Below, piece after piece: positions 34,458 to 46,434 of a DNA stretch of 64,000 nucleotides. How positions within the stretch are numbered: position 1 is the first letter of the stretch; each line of letters opens with the position of its first letter. The DNA is taken from assembly GCA_018398585.1 (NCBI GenBank), contig JAGTTD010000010.1:4915501-4979500 (forward strand), in the 5' to 3' direction. The translations under genes were made by a program, and so were the position numbers. The notes under the pieces were generated by a model. The model worked only from the letters and a program-made list of their open reading frames with translations, was not told the origin of the DNA and did not search any database. The DNA is from Simmondsia chinensis. Lineage: Eukaryota; Streptophyta; Magnoliopsida; Caryophyllales; Simmondsiaceae.

Positions 34458-35890
34458 TTGGCAGTTAGTCAAGCCTTAGCAGGAAAGAGAGTTATGGGAT
34501 GCAAATGGGTCTTCAAACGAAAAGAAGGCATTCCTAGAGTGGAAGATGCAAGGTGCACGGCTCGGTTAGTAGCTAAAGGCTACAGTCAGGTATATGGTAT
34601 TGATTTTCATGATATATTCTCACATGTTGTAAGACATAGTTCCATAGGAGTGATACTTGCTTTAGTAACTATGCATGATTTTGAGTTTGAGCAGTTAGAT
34701 GTGAAAACTGCAATTTTGCATGGTGAGCTAGAGGAGAGTATTTAAATGCATCGGCCTGAAGGTTTCATTGTTGAGGGTAAGGAAGACCATGTTTGTTTGT
34801 TGAAAAGATCTCTATAAGGTTGAGGCAGTCAGCTAGGCAGTGGTACAAAAGATTTGATCAGTTTATGACTAGTAATGGGTTCTTCAGGAGTAAATATGAC
34901 AGTTGTGTGTACTTTAGGAAGACAGACTCATGTTCATACATTTATCTTCTATTATATGTTGATGATATGTTGATTGCAGCTAAGGACATCACTGATGATA
35001 ATAGCTTGAAAACAATGTTGGAAAGCGAATTCGAGATGAAGGATTTGGGAGCAGCCAAGAAGATACTCGGTATGAAAATCAGTAGGGACTGAAAAGCAGG
35101 AAAGTTATACTTATCCCAGGAGAAGTATATTGAGAAGGTTCTGGATCAATTTCATATGAAGGATGCTAAGCTTATTAGCACTCCATTGGCAGCTCATTTC
35201 AGGCTTTCAGCATTGGATTCGGCTCAGACAGAGGAGGGTGTTAGGTACATGTCACAGGTCCCTTACTCTAGTGCAATTGGTAGTATTATGTATACTATGG
35301 TATGTATTCGTCCAGATATTGCTTATGCTGTTAGCAAAGTGAGTAGATACATGGTGAATTCAGGAAAAGAGCATTGGCACGTTATTAAATGGATTCTCAG
35401 GTACTTACGTGGCACTTCTGATGTTTGTTTGGAGTTTGGCAGGAGTAAATACTGTTTAGTTGGGTATGTTGACTCAAATTACGGTGGAGACCTCGATAAG
35501 AGGAAGTCTACTTCTGGTTATGTGTTCTGTTTTGGTGATAGTGCTATCAGTTGGGGAACATGTCTACAGTCAGTTATCGTACAGTCAACAACAGAGGCCG
35601 AGTATATGGCAGTAACAGAAGCGTTTAAGGAAGTCATTTGGTTGAGAGGTTTGATTAGTAAACTCAGTATTTATCAGGGCACAGTTAGAATCTACTGTGA
35701 TAGCCGGTCTGTATTTCACCTAGCTAAAGATCAGACAACGCATCATATGATAGGACGAAGCACATTGATGTCAAGCATCATTTCATTCAAGATTTGATAG
35801 ATGAGCGCAAGTTGGAGTTGCAGAAGATTGGTACTAAAGATAATCCAACAGATATGTTCACTAAAGTTCTATCCAGTAGGAAATTTGAGC
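34458..35890 (+). pseudogene. Copia-3 reverse transcriptase and RNase H remnant
   Basis: Pieces: 34458-34745 (GCKWVFKRKEG, then FEFEQLDVKTAILHGELEE), 34793-35092 with an intact YVDDMLIA box, and 35156-35797 with VDSNYGGDLDKRKSTSGY, TEAEYMAVTEAFKE and the RNase H core. Stops at 34743, 35090 and elsewhere, plus small frame changes, prevent a complete protein. Confidence 0.85.
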
Positions 35891-36006
35891 ATTGCTCAAA
35901 TTTGGTTTGGCTCTCAATTTCTATTTGTTAACCCCGATTGTGGGGTGTTAGTGGAGAAGGTGGAGGTATTTTATTTCGGTATTAAATTTGAGTCAAGGTG
36001 GAGGTT

Positions 36007-36475
36007 TGTTAGGAATATGCCTCAAATTATTAGGATTTATGCGGAAGCAAGCAGGGGGCATGCCGATCGATTGGGAGAAGAAGCTGATCAATTGGGAAAA
36101 GTGCGCAGATGAATCTCGCGTCCAGAGGGTCCACAGATTGATCGGTGATCTGTCGATCGATCGGGAGTCTATTTTCCATGGGGCTTTATATATGACCCTA
36201 GGGTTCAGGTGTTCAGTTTCCAATTAAAGTGAGCGCCGCTGTCATCCTTGAGAGAGAGAGAGAGAGAGACAGACAGAAGTGAATTGTAATTCAACTATTC
36301 TCAAATCAATAAAAGTCTCCATCTCCTGTCGTGGTTTTCTCCTCTCTCGATTGAAGAGGGGTTTCCACGTGAATCATCGTGTTCTTATTTTTTGTTCTCC
36401 TTTATTCGTATTACTTCTCGTTTGGTCGTAGTATTTGATTCAAATTAATTACTTGGGATTCCGTATTTCCACACA
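36007..36475 (+). repeat. Copia-3 3' LTR
   Basis: Same start as the 5' LTR. It carries one intact CGATCGATCG palindrome (36154-36165) and three decayed ones, plus a (GA)n run at 36251-36269 that is expanded relative to the 5' LTR. A polypurine tract (GGTGGAGG) lies just upstream. Confidence 0.88.
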
Positions 36476-39400
36476 TATCGGTGCAAGAGCTCAATTTAGG
36501 GCAATGGTGAACTCTACTACATGAAAATTCTTTAATTTGATCTTTGATTCATTATCTCTTATTTTCTATCAATCGACTTTTCTTTGATGTTTGATACTGC
36601 CCAGGTTTTATACGCTTCAGTTTGATTGCTGAGTTTAATACTGTTCAATTTCAAGGTCAATTTTGTTCAAGTACAAAGTGTTTTGTCTTAGCTCGAGGTT
36701 TCTTTTCTTCAAGGTTGAGATTGATCTAGTTCAAGATTTAGGAATTTTGAAGTCTCGAATTCGCTGTTCTAGATTTAGTTTGTTTATCTCGAGTTCATTT
36801 GTCTTTTTCAAGTTCAAAATTTTGATTACTCTTTAGCATATCTTCGCAGCAGTATGTCATTTAGTATACTGGGTAATTAGATCAAAGTACATTATACGTT
36901 TTCAGATGATAAATCACTAGATATGTCAAAAGGAGATTTTGATAAGAATAATTAGACTTTTAGGAGAATCCTTCTTCATTGCATGATTCCGTCACTCTCT
37001 CCAATTAACAGTAAGATGAAAAACCTAAGCAAATATAGGAAGAATTAAGTAATAAATATAAATCGGATAATAATATAGCTAAGTAATATGTCTACAGTAG
37101 GTAAGTGTCCTTTTCTATAACTATTGACAACCATATTTTAGATAAGATACACGAGTATAAAAAATCTTTGCGTCGATATCATTAGTGAAAAGATGAAAAT
37201 TTGTGAAATATTTCAAGCTAATTACTTTATCAAGAAACTTTCTCCATCTTGGGGCAGTTACATGTAATAAAAAGGGATTTGGTCTAGGAAAATCCAACTC
37301 ACAAAAACCAAGTTCGAAAACACATTTGTTGTTATAGTCTACGAGGTGAACGTGGTTGGGAACATATTTGGTTATAAGATATAAAGAAATGAGTCCAATA
37401 CATGATTGCAGTCAAACCCGCTTTAATAGATGTGAAGTATACGTCGAGGCCAAGCTCCCAAAAAAATCCGTCAATAAATTTGTTGAAAGAACACCTAGCC
37501 TACTGGTACTCATTCTTAGCGGCTAAGGTGATTCTAAGAACATCATGATCATTGAAGCGGTAAAAAGTATTATATGATTAGGCCACTAATGATACATTAA
37601 TGTCTATCTCATGTATTGAAGAGATGAGGCTGAAGAGGTAAGTTAAAAATACAGTAGACCGCAAAATCAAAAGCATAAGTTCGGATCAATGTAATGAATA
37701 TGATACTACTTTCCTTGAGAAATATTTTGAAGAAAATAGCATAATCTATGAATTAACAACCATCTATGCACCCTAACTTAACAGTATAGTCGAAAGGAAA
37801 AATAGAACACTTAAGCATATGATGAATGCAGTGCTTATAAGATGTAGTTACCTATGAGCTTGTTAAGGAAGCATCATTATCCGCGTGTCATGAGCTTAAT
37901 AGGGCTATTCATAAAAAGTTAGATGAAGCACTATATGAAAGTGGAATGGTTATGCTTGTAAACGTCTTGACCTAAAAGTGTAGGAGTGTCTAGCCAAAGT
38001 AGGTCTATAAATTTAACAAAAGTAAGATAAGTCCTAAAACTCATAGATGGCATTTTCATTGGTTATGCTATTAATATTGCTTCATATCCTTTCATGCTGA
38101 AAATGAATCAAGTCCTAAATTTGGTTGTATCATGGAATCCCAAGATCTTGAATTTTTTGAGCATATTTTCCAACTAAATCTTCTATACTTGTATCTTTGC
38201 TTGTTGTATATACTTCATTATCGTCTAGTCATCTTCCCCTTGAGTTCAAGGTTCAAAAACTTAGAAGAAGTAAAAGGGTTTGAACTAAAACTAATTTTTA
38301 ACTAGACTTTATTAAGGTTGTATGTCTAGGATTCTAAATTATGTTGAATATGCTGTTAATGAATTCATATTAGATAAAGATACTAGGACATATGATGAGG
38401 CCGTTCATATATGCGTTAGTCAGGAGAGATATCACTAATAATGAGTTAGACTATAGTCAGTAATGACACTTGGGTGTCAGTAGACCATTCTATGGGAATG
38501 CAAATAAATTGATGGATGTTTAGAAAGAAATTAAGGACCGATAGGATAGGTATATATACAAGTCCAAGGTTGGATTATTTGCTAATGGGTACACTCAGAA
38601 CATGGAATTAATTTCTTTGACACTTATTCACTCATAACCAAGATTTCCATCGTTAAAGCCGGAGCTTTTCTTTCTTCTTTTCATAATCTTGTAATACATC
38701 AAATGAATTTAAAAACTGCTTTTTCGAATAGTGACCTTGAGAAAAAAAAGCCTTACATGGGACCACCACATGGGTTCAAGGTTCAAGGAATAAAAAACAA
38801 AGTATATAAGCTTATAAAGATCCTATACGACCAGTCTTAAACAAGCCACTCAATAGTGATATCAAAAATTTGATTGCAATTTGGTCATGCATGGATTGTT
38901 GCTGATTGCAGTGATGCATGTGTGTACTCCAAATATGATAGGAATGGATGTGTTATTATTTGTCTATATGTTGATGACATGTTTATTTTCGGCACAAGTG
39001 TGAATGCTGTAAATGCTACAAAATCTTTCTTATGTTCATGTTTTGATATGCAGGAATTAGACAAAAGCTTATGTGATAATTGGTATAAAAATTCACTAGA
39101 ACACCAGACGGTTTGAGTCTAAGTCAATCTCATTACATGGAGAAAATACTTAAAATTTTGGTCATTTTTATTAAACGCTTGTTAAGACTCCATATAACTC
39201 TAGTGTCCACTTGAAAAGGAACAAAGGTGATAGTTTATCATAGGATAAATGCGCTAGGATAATTGGTAGCATTACGTTTGTTATAGGGATATTGTTATGC
39301 CAATCTCGTATCTAACAACAGTGAGATTCATTATACTAGTGAATATGTGTTTATGCTTGCTAATGTTGTGTCACGAAAATCATCTGTACAAACTTGCAAT

Positions 39401-39577
39401 GCTAAATCGACCAAGGGGTTTGAGTTTATTGCTCTAGAATTAGTAGTCTTTGAAGCCGAATGGCTTAGGAATGTGATGGAGATATTCCTTTGTGGAGATG
39501 CCCACACCTCTGTCTCGGTTTCTTATAACTTTCATGTAGCCACGGAAGTGACGAAAAGTGAGGTGTACAATAGCAAG
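36476..39577 (+). pseudogene. Copia-2 gag, integrase and RT remnants
   Basis: Heavily mutated, with stops throughout. Recognisable blocks in order are a gag tail (about 37100-37330, KKLSPSWGSY), integrase (about 37750-37840, IVERKNRTLKHMMNAVL, with CLAKVGL at about 37985-38010), and RT (about 38690-39115, with LYVDDMFIFGTS intact at 38960-38995). SQSHYMEKILK and ARIIGSI follow, then an apparent internal deletion to GYCYANLVSN, and RNase H (KGFEFIALELVVFEAEWLRN, 39417-39476). It is older than the Copia-1 family members. Confidence 0.75.
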
Positions 39578-42500
39578 TAGAGGTGCCTAGTGGGTCGCGT
39601 CGGCCCGAAACCCGGCCTGACCCAGCCCGCTACTGTAGCGGGTTGGGCCGGGCCATGGACCCCAAATATTTTGGGGCCAGGCCCAGGCCCGTGAAGAGCC
39701 GTTGCTCCCCCCTTGCTTTTCAATTAAAAAAAATAATAATAAAAATTCATGTATAAATACCCATCCCCCCCATTCCATTTCCTCACAACAATTCTTCATC
39801 CAATTCCCTCTTTTCTCTCTACATTTATCTACTTCCTTCTACTTGCAAGAACCGTGCACTTGTAGCTCGTTTAATCTCGGTCAAGTTCAAATTTTATTGT
39901 TCACTTCAGTAATTTTAGTATCAAAATTTTATTTGTTTCGCATTTTTATCTACCTAATTTGCATTAGTAGTTGCATTTTTTAAATATTAATCATTTATAC
40001 TACCATGGCACATAACGCATTTTCATCTGGAGCCGGTTGTTCTAGTTCTTGCTCTTCTCGATCACCTAAAGTACCTAAAAGGGGTAGAGCTGTTGAATTT
40101 GATACTGATGAATGAGCATTTTTAGAGCCAGACCCATTACCTCCATTCATTGACACCATAGATTGGGACCTCCAACAACAATAATATTATAACGGCCATG
40201 ATTTTTCTGAGTCGGGTGGTGGTGGTGGAGACTCACAGACTGAAGAGGAACCCACACCCACCACCGAACCCCAGCTAACAAGAAGTAGTACTAGTAGGCG
40301 TAGTACTAGCAGGGTATGGAAGCACTTCAACTTAGATAGGAACAATAGTAAAGCGATTTGTACATTATGTGACCCACCCAAGCCCTTTAGTCATCCACCG
40401 AGCAGTGGGACAGGCACATTAACTAGACATATAATTAAGTGCCACCTCAAGCAAGACCCAGATGGAGCCCAACAACATTTAGTATAGCAAGCGACCGGTG
40501 TGCTTGCTAACTTTAGGTACTTCCAAGAAACTAATAGACAGGCACTAGCTAAATATGTAATTAAGTCTAAAAAGCTTTTTACCACCGGTGAAGACCTTGG
40601 TTTTGTGGAGTATCTCCAGACAGGGGTGAACCCCGCCATCGTAAGAGTTCCTCGGAACACTGTAAAGCGGGACGCGTTTAAAGCTTACAATAAGATGAAA
40701 ACTAAGGTTTTCGAAATTTTTAGGGCGAACACGAGCATGTGCTCGTTGACGTCTGACACTTGGAAGTCCAAACCCGGTGTGCCTTACTTGTGCGTAACGG
40801 CACACAGGATCGATTCCATTTTCACCATTCAAAAACGAATAATCCATTTTGCATATTTAGATTAACCCCACACTGCTGAAATAATCACGGGTGCGATTAT
40901 GGAGGTAGTCCATGGGTGGGGGATAGAGCGTCGTATTTTTAGTATCACGTTCGACAACGCAACTAGTAATAACGCATCCGTTAAACAACTAAGTAGGCAT
41001 ATGAAACCCGTGTTAGGTGAGCGGTGTTTTCATTTATGTTGCATTTGTCATATATTGCATTTAAAGGTGATGGATGGTTTAGATCTAATAAACGATTCTC
41101 TTTCTATCTTAAGAGATGTAACAATAGCAATAAAATCATCTGGAACCAGAAAGAGAAGATTGAAACTTCTCTGTAGGATGCATGGGTCAGAGTATAAACA
41201 ATTTAAATTAGACACACCAACTACGTGGTCATTAACTGTAGAAATATTAGAGCACATACTACCATATAAGGATGTCCTAAATTTGTACATGATACTTGTT
41301 CAGATTTCAGTGATTATAATCTGAATGATGTACACCGGGACCCAATTAATGAAATTTGTAAATTTTTTACCATTTTTAGAGACGCTACGAACTTTTTTTT
41401 TCCGGTTGCTATTATTTGACCATACCACAAGCAATACCTAGATTGATTGATATTGTATCTTGGATGTCGGAAAATGAATCGAAACCCATGTTGACTGAAT
41501 CAATTAAAGCAATGCAAACCAGGTTTTATAAATATTATTTTGACCTACCCCTTACATACTGGTTTGCCACTATTTTGGATCCCCGTCGTAAACTCACGGG
41601 TTTGAACTTGTTTGGCAAATATTTTTACGAAAAATTAAAATATGAATTTAATACATAAATATTCATTGCGCAAGTTGATTCAGACTTATACACTTTATTT
41701 TCTCATTATTCTCAGAGATTATCATCTGATAATTCATATGTTACTCCTACTCCAGTTGGATCTTTCACGTCTAGTGGAAGTAGTGCACACTCGTCAATTG
41801 CGTGGAAGTTGTTGGGCCAATTCATGCCCACACAGACTTCCACGTTATGTGACGAGTTAGATTACTATATGCGGACGCTGCTAATCCAGTTCTTCCCAAC
41901 ACCGGTAAATTCACAATTTGATATTTTAAAATGGTGGTGTACAAATCAAGCCCAGTATCCCCTGCTTTCCACCATGGCACATTATATACTAATGTGTTCG
42001 GTGTCTTTAGTAGCATCAAAGTGCGCTTTTAGTCTTGGTGGCAGGTTACTTGGAACGAAGAGGGCAAAGCTATCACCATCCAGCATGGAGATGTCCGTGT
42101 GCTTAAAGGATTGGATGCACGCAAAGGCTAGGGGCCAAAACATAATGAGGCTGGGTTCATCAAGCGAGGATGAAGACGACCGCACTACCGATACTTCAGA
42201 CGGCGGAATAGCAACCCCCCAACCAGCGTAGACTATTTTCTTATTATTGTACATCTATATCTTGTTTGTATTTTTTAATAAACATGTTTGTACTTTTAAA
42301 TAGATCCTACCAACTGCTGCAGTTATATTTGTTACATTATTTATCATTACCATTATTTATTACACATTTTATTTTATTATATATATTTAGCATTATTACT
42401 GATTGTGATGGATTGTATTTGGATCCTATATTATTCATCAATGAATTATAATATTTTTTGTACAAAATGAATTTATATTATTAAAATTTTGCATCTTTAA

Positions 42501-42677
42501 AAAACCGAGGGGGGGGGGGGGGGATTGGGCCAACCCGGGCCCAGGGTAAGGTCCAGAGGCCGGGACCTAGGCCTGGCCAGGCCCAGGTCCTCAACTAGGC
42601 TCAGGTTGACCAGCTGCAATGCGAGCCTAATGGGCCTGGGCCCGGGCTTGGCCCAACCCGGCCCGTGGCCACCTCTA
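39578..42677 (+). mobile_element. hAT DNA transposon, 3.1 kb, decayed but with both ends
   Basis: The ends are TAGAGGTGCC and, reverse-complemented, TAGAGGTGGCC, followed by GC-rich subterminal GGGCCGGGCC-like repeats. The 8-bp duplication is ATAGCAAG (39570-39577) and ATGGCAAG (42678-42685), one mismatch. The interior encodes a BED-finger hAT transposase remnant. It is inserted in the RNase H coding region of Copia-2. A 15-base G run sits at 42509-42523 near the right end. Confidence 0.92.
40005..42230 (+). pseudogene. hAT transposase remnant
   Basis: The probable start is the ATG at 40005 (MAHNAFSSGAGCSSS). A BED zinc finger lies at about 40310-40450 (RVWKHFNLD, CTLC, then LTRHIIKCH). The central RNase H-like region at 40500-41324 has LTSDTWKS (first catalytic Asp region), then ITFDNATSNN with the second acidic site, then CFHLCCICHILHLKVMDGL. 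The C-terminal hAT dimerisation domain at about 41900-42130 has ILKWWCTNQAQYPLLSTMAH, then a degraded SKCAFSLGGRLL. In-frame stops (for example near 40114, 40180, 40485, 40863) and frame changes near 41320-41400 and 41655 show that it is dead. Confidence 0.88.
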
Positions 42678-43250
42678 ATGGCAAGTGAAGACATATTCAC
42701 TATAGATATTGCCATGAGACACTTGATTGAGGATAGTGTAATCTCATTCGAGTTTATAATGAGTGAGATCAATTCGGAAATCCTCTTGCAAACGGCATTT
42801 TTAAGAAGGTAATATATGATACAGCAGAAGGAATGAAGCTTAAGCACATTTGTACATCCTGATCATGATGGATACTTGTCTCGAGAGTAATTCTCAAGTA
42901 TAATGGGTCAAAGAAGTCCAAGATGAGGAAATTTTGCATTTCCCACCAAATTCATTTCGAGATAGTACTGATTTATGTAACTTACGTATGATTAAGATCT
43001 GTCATGACCTCGAGCCTGAACTTATTGCTAATTTATAGGCTTTTGTGGCATTTGAGGTGCATATGTGTAAACGAACTAAAAATTGCCTCAATAAACTGAC
43101 CCTAAAAGAGATAGATCCAGTGAACTATTTAGCTTAGGTATTTCTTTAGTTAGCATCCCTTTTTATAGCTGGTAATGTATATATGAGTTTGAACCGTGTT
43201 CTCTATTGGTATCCTAAATTGTTTAATAATAACTGTCAATATTAAGAATG
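42678..43250 (+). pseudogene. Copia-2 RNase H end and 3' flank
   Basis: Continues the Copia-2 reading after the hAT: KSEDIFTIDIAMRHLIEDSV, then ISFEFIMSEINSEILLQTAF, matching the end of copia RNase H (the region around H-I-x-x-R-H in intact relatives). The rest, 42830-43250, has no recognisable coding or LTR boundary. Confidence 0.6.
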
Positions 43251-43756
43251 TGTGGAAAAATTCAACTCCCAGTATGCAATCTGAATCAAATACCACGACA
43301 ATACGAGAAGCAAAAGGACTAAAAGGGAAAAGAAACAAACAACATAAGGATTTACGTGGAAACTCCTCTATAATCGAGAGGGAAGAAAACCATGGGCAAA
43401 GATTGGAGCTTTTATTATTGAATCGAAAAGAAGAATTATAATCACTCCTTTTCTCTCTCTCGCTCTCTCTTTTGGGTGGCGGCACCGCAAGGAAAAACAC
43501 TCAAGAACTATAATTGGATCCACATCGGACGAACCCTACGTCACTATTTATACACGCGTGAAAACGCGGCTCCCGATTGATTGGGGAGTCCCGATCGATC
43601 GGGGTCCCGGCCGATCGATCGGGGTCCCGGCCGATCGATCGGCCCTACTATGGCTTCAGAACTTAATTCTGCTCATCTGCCCGATCGATCGGTACTTACC
43701 CCGATCGATCTAAACCCTCACTTATTTTCCAAGGAATTTGGGACATTTTCCTAACA
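43251..43756 (-). repeat. Copia-4 3' LTR
   Basis: Contains six palindromes of the CGATCGATCG set between 43570 and 43712, four of them intact, with two copies in a local duplication (GGGGTCCCGGCCGATCGATC at 43598 onward and again at 43618). In element orientation they lie upstream of a TATAAATAG box (about 43555-43545). Confidence 0.9.
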
Positions 43757-43843
43757 AATCTCCACCTTGGCTCAAAATTAACATCAACAATAAAATAACT
43801 CCACTTTTTCCACAAACGCCCCCTCAACCGGGGCTAACACACA

Positions 43844-45301
43844 TCAAATGCAAAGACCCACCAAATTCGAGCAATGCTCGAATTTGTTCCATGGTAGTAC
43901 CTTAGTGAACATGTCAGCTGGATTGTCCTCAGTCCCTATCTTTTTTAACTCCACCTTCCACTTATCAATCAGATCTCTAATGAAATGATGCTTCGCATCT
44001 ATATGCTTCGTTATGTCATGATGTGACATCTGATCCTTTGCTAGGTGAATGGCAGACTGACTATCACAGTAGACTCTAACTGTGCCATGCTCAGCGTTGA
44101 TCTCACTAATTAAACCTTTCAACCAGACAGCTTCTTTGAATGCTTCTGTGATTGCCATATATTCGGCCTCGGTAGTAGACTGTGCTGTAACAGACTGTGG
44201 ACACGCTCTCCAACTGATAGCTGTGTCCCCTAAACAAAACACATACTCTGATGTGGACTTCCTCTTATCGAGGTCTCCACCATAATCAGAATCTACATAC
44301 CCAACCAAGCAACATTTACTTTTCCCATATTCCAAACAAACATCAGAAGTTCCATGAAGATACCTGAGAATCCATTTCACTACGTACCAATGCTCTTTAC
44401 CTAGATTCGCCATGTACCTACTGACTCTGCTCACTGCAAAAGCAATATCTGAAAGCGTACAGACCATCGCATACATAATACTGCCCACTGCACTAAAATA
44501 GAGAATCTGAGACATGTACCTGACACCCTCCTCAGTCTGAGACAAATCAAATGCTGAAAGCCTGAAGTGAGCTGCTAAGGGCGTGCTAACTGGATTAGCA
44601 TCCTTCATATGAAACTTGCCTAATACCTTCTCAATATACTTCTCCTGTGACAAGTATACTTTTCTGGCTTTTTGGTCTCTACGAATCTCCATGCCTAAGA
44701 TTTTCTTAGCTGCTCCCAGATCTTTCATCTCAAACTCACTCTTCAACATAGATTTCAAGTTATCGACATCCTTCATGTCTCGTGCTGCAATCAACATATC
44801 ATCAACGTATAAAAGCAAATAAACAAAGGAGCCTGTATCAGTCTTTCTGAAGTACACACAGCTGTCGTACTTACTCCTGATGTACCCATGACCTGTCATG
44901 AACTGATCAAATCTCCTATACCACTGCCTAGGAGACTGCTTCAAACCATACAAAGACTTCTTAAGCAAACATACATGGTCTTCCTTTCCTTCTACAATGA
45001 AGCCCTTAGCCTGATGCATATAGATACTCTCTTCTAGTTTACCATGTAAAAATGCAGTCTTTACATCTAACTGCTCAAGCTCTAAGTCATGCATGGCTAC
45101 TAAAGACAAAAGCGCACGAATTGAAGTATGTCTAACTACAGGTGAAAATATATCATGAAAATCTACACCCTGTACCTGACTGTAGCCTTTAGCTACCAAA
45201 CATGCCGTGAATCTTGCATCTTTAACTCCAGGAATGCCCTCCTTTCTTTTGAAGACCCATTTGCAACCAATAAGTCTTTTTCCTATTTGAGGCTTCACCA
45301 A
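43844..45301 (-). CDS. Copia-4 reverse transcriptase-RNase H, 485-codon open frame
   Basis: An uninterrupted minus-strand frame covering most of RVT_2 and the whole RNase H. Features in order: GCKWVFKRKEGIPGVKDARF, QVQGVDFHDIFSPVVRHTSI, LEQLDVKTAFLHGKLEESIY, the catalytic YVDDMLIAARD, VDSDYGGDLDKRKSTSEY, TEAEYMAITEAFKEAVWLKG, CDSQSAIHLAKD, and the end NPADMFTKVLPWNKFEHCSN. The first ATG is internal; in a working element this would be the end of one polyprotein, so it has no start of its own. The catalytic residues I can see are present. Confidence 0.85.
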   Translation of the reverse strand: MVKPQIGKRLIGCKWVFKRKEGIPGVKDARFTACLVAKGYSQVQGVDFHDIFSPVVRHTSIRALLSLVAMHDLELEQLDVKTAFLHGKLEESIYMHQAKGFIVEGKEDHVCLLKKSLYGLKQSPRQWYRRFDQFMTGHGYIRSKYDSCVYFRKTDTGSFVYLLLYVDDMLIAARDMKDVDNLKSMLKSEFEMKDLGAAKKILGMEIRRDQKARKVYLSQEKYIEKVLGKFHMKDANPVSTPLAAHFRLSAFDLSQTEEGVRYMSQILYFSAVGSIMYAMVCTLSDIAFAVSRVSRYMANLGKEHWYVVKWILRYLHGTSDVCLEYGKSKCCLVGYVDSDYGGDLDKRKSTSEYVFCLGDTAISWRACPQSVTAQSTTEAEYMAITEAFKEAVWLKGLISEINAEHGTVRVYCDSQSAIHLAKDQMSHHDITKHIDAKHHFIRDLIDKWKVELKKIGTEDNPADMFTKVLPWNKFEHCSNLVGLCI

Positions 45302-46434
45302 TTACCATGTCTGGTTCTTATGAAGAGATTGCATCTCTTCATTCATAGCAACGAGCCACTTCTCAACATCTGATCTCTATACAGCCTCTAAATACGAAGT
45401 CGGCTCACTGTCATCTAAAGCCTTAGCAGTTGTAAGGGCATAAGCAATCAGCTCCTCATACCCATATCTCTCTGGAGGCCTGATCTGTCGCCTCTGTCTA
45501 CCACCAGCTATAGTATTATTCTCCACCTGCTGACCTGTTTCTGCATTATCAATAACATCAAAAACCCGTACCAGAGGTGCCGGAATACTCTCTAGCTGAA
45601 CTACCTGCTGATTTGACTGTATCTGTGTAACATCAGGTATCTCAACTGAACTGAATCACTATCAATGGAGGGTGTGTGTGGCGAATGTAGTAGAGCAGAC
45701 TCATTAAAAGTAACATTTTTACTAGTCAGAAACTTTTGAGCACTGGGATCCCACAACCTATATCCCTTCACACCTGACAAATAACCAAGAAAGATGCATT
45801 TCTTGGCCCTATGCTCCAGCTTTCCATCATTAACATAAGCATATGTAGGACAACCAAATACTTTTATCTGATAATAATTAGAAGTAGAACCAGACCATAC
45901 CTCTTTAGATGTCTTCATCTGCAATGAAGAATGCGGTGTCTTGTTCACAAGATAGTAAGTCATGCTAACTGCTTCTGCCCACCATTCTCTTTTCAAGCCT
46001 GCTTTGGAAAGCATATATCGGGCCTTCTCAAGTAACGTCCTGTTCAACTTTTAGCCACTCCATTTTGCTGAGGTCGATCTGTACATGTCCTGTGTCTGAC
46101 TATACCCTAATCTTCACAAAACCATGTGAAGTCACCTTCAACAAACTCAAGACCATTATCAATTCGCAACCTCTTTATCGGCTTTCCTGTCTGCTTTTCA
46201 AGCAGAATCTTCCATTTCTTGAAGACATCATACACCTCATTTTTCTACTTCAGAAAATAGACTCAAACTTTACGTAAGTAATCATCGGTAAGCGTTAGAA
46301 GATACTTGGACCCACCTTTAGAAGCCACTCTGGAAGGTCCCCACATATCAGAATGTATATAATCTAACGTTCCCTTTGTTTGATGCACTGCTTGCTTGAA
46401 GCTGACTCTAATCTGCTTCTCATACACACAGTGC
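45302..46434 (-). pseudogene. Copia-4 integrase remnant
   Basis: Minus strand. The C-terminal piece at 46047-45601 (MNRTLLEKARYMLSKAGLKR, then KKCIFLGYLSGVKGYRLWD) is open. The core between 46434 and 46047 has HSD and DNGLEFVEGD but several stops. The region 45600-45302, linking to RT, is also interrupted. Confidence 0.8.

Larger units (their letters stand above)
31492..36475 (+). mobile_element. Copia-3: full-length Ty1/copia element, decayed
   Basis: LTRs at 31492-31942 and 36007-36475 both start TGTTAGGAATATGCC and are bounded by a perfect 5-bp duplication TATCG (31487-31491, 36476-36480). The gene order is gag, protease, integrase, RT, RNase H, as in Copia-1. It is the same family but a distinct subfamily by LTR sequence. 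The PBS is one base off consensus (TGGTATGAGAGCC). It is inserted into the PBS of Copia-2. Confidence 0.93.
31471..43130 (+). mobile_element. Copia-2: old degenerate Ty1/copia element hosting two insertions
   Basis: Pieces at about 31471-31491, 36476-39577 and 42678-43130 read together as one copia element. The first piece, joined over the Copia-3 target site, reads as a PBS-like leader (TTGTATCG, then GTGCAAGAGCTCA). The second carries gag, integrase and RT remnants. The third completes the RNase H after the hAT. It differs in sequence from the Copia-1 family. Its boundaries and LTRs are not resolved. Confidence 0.7.
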
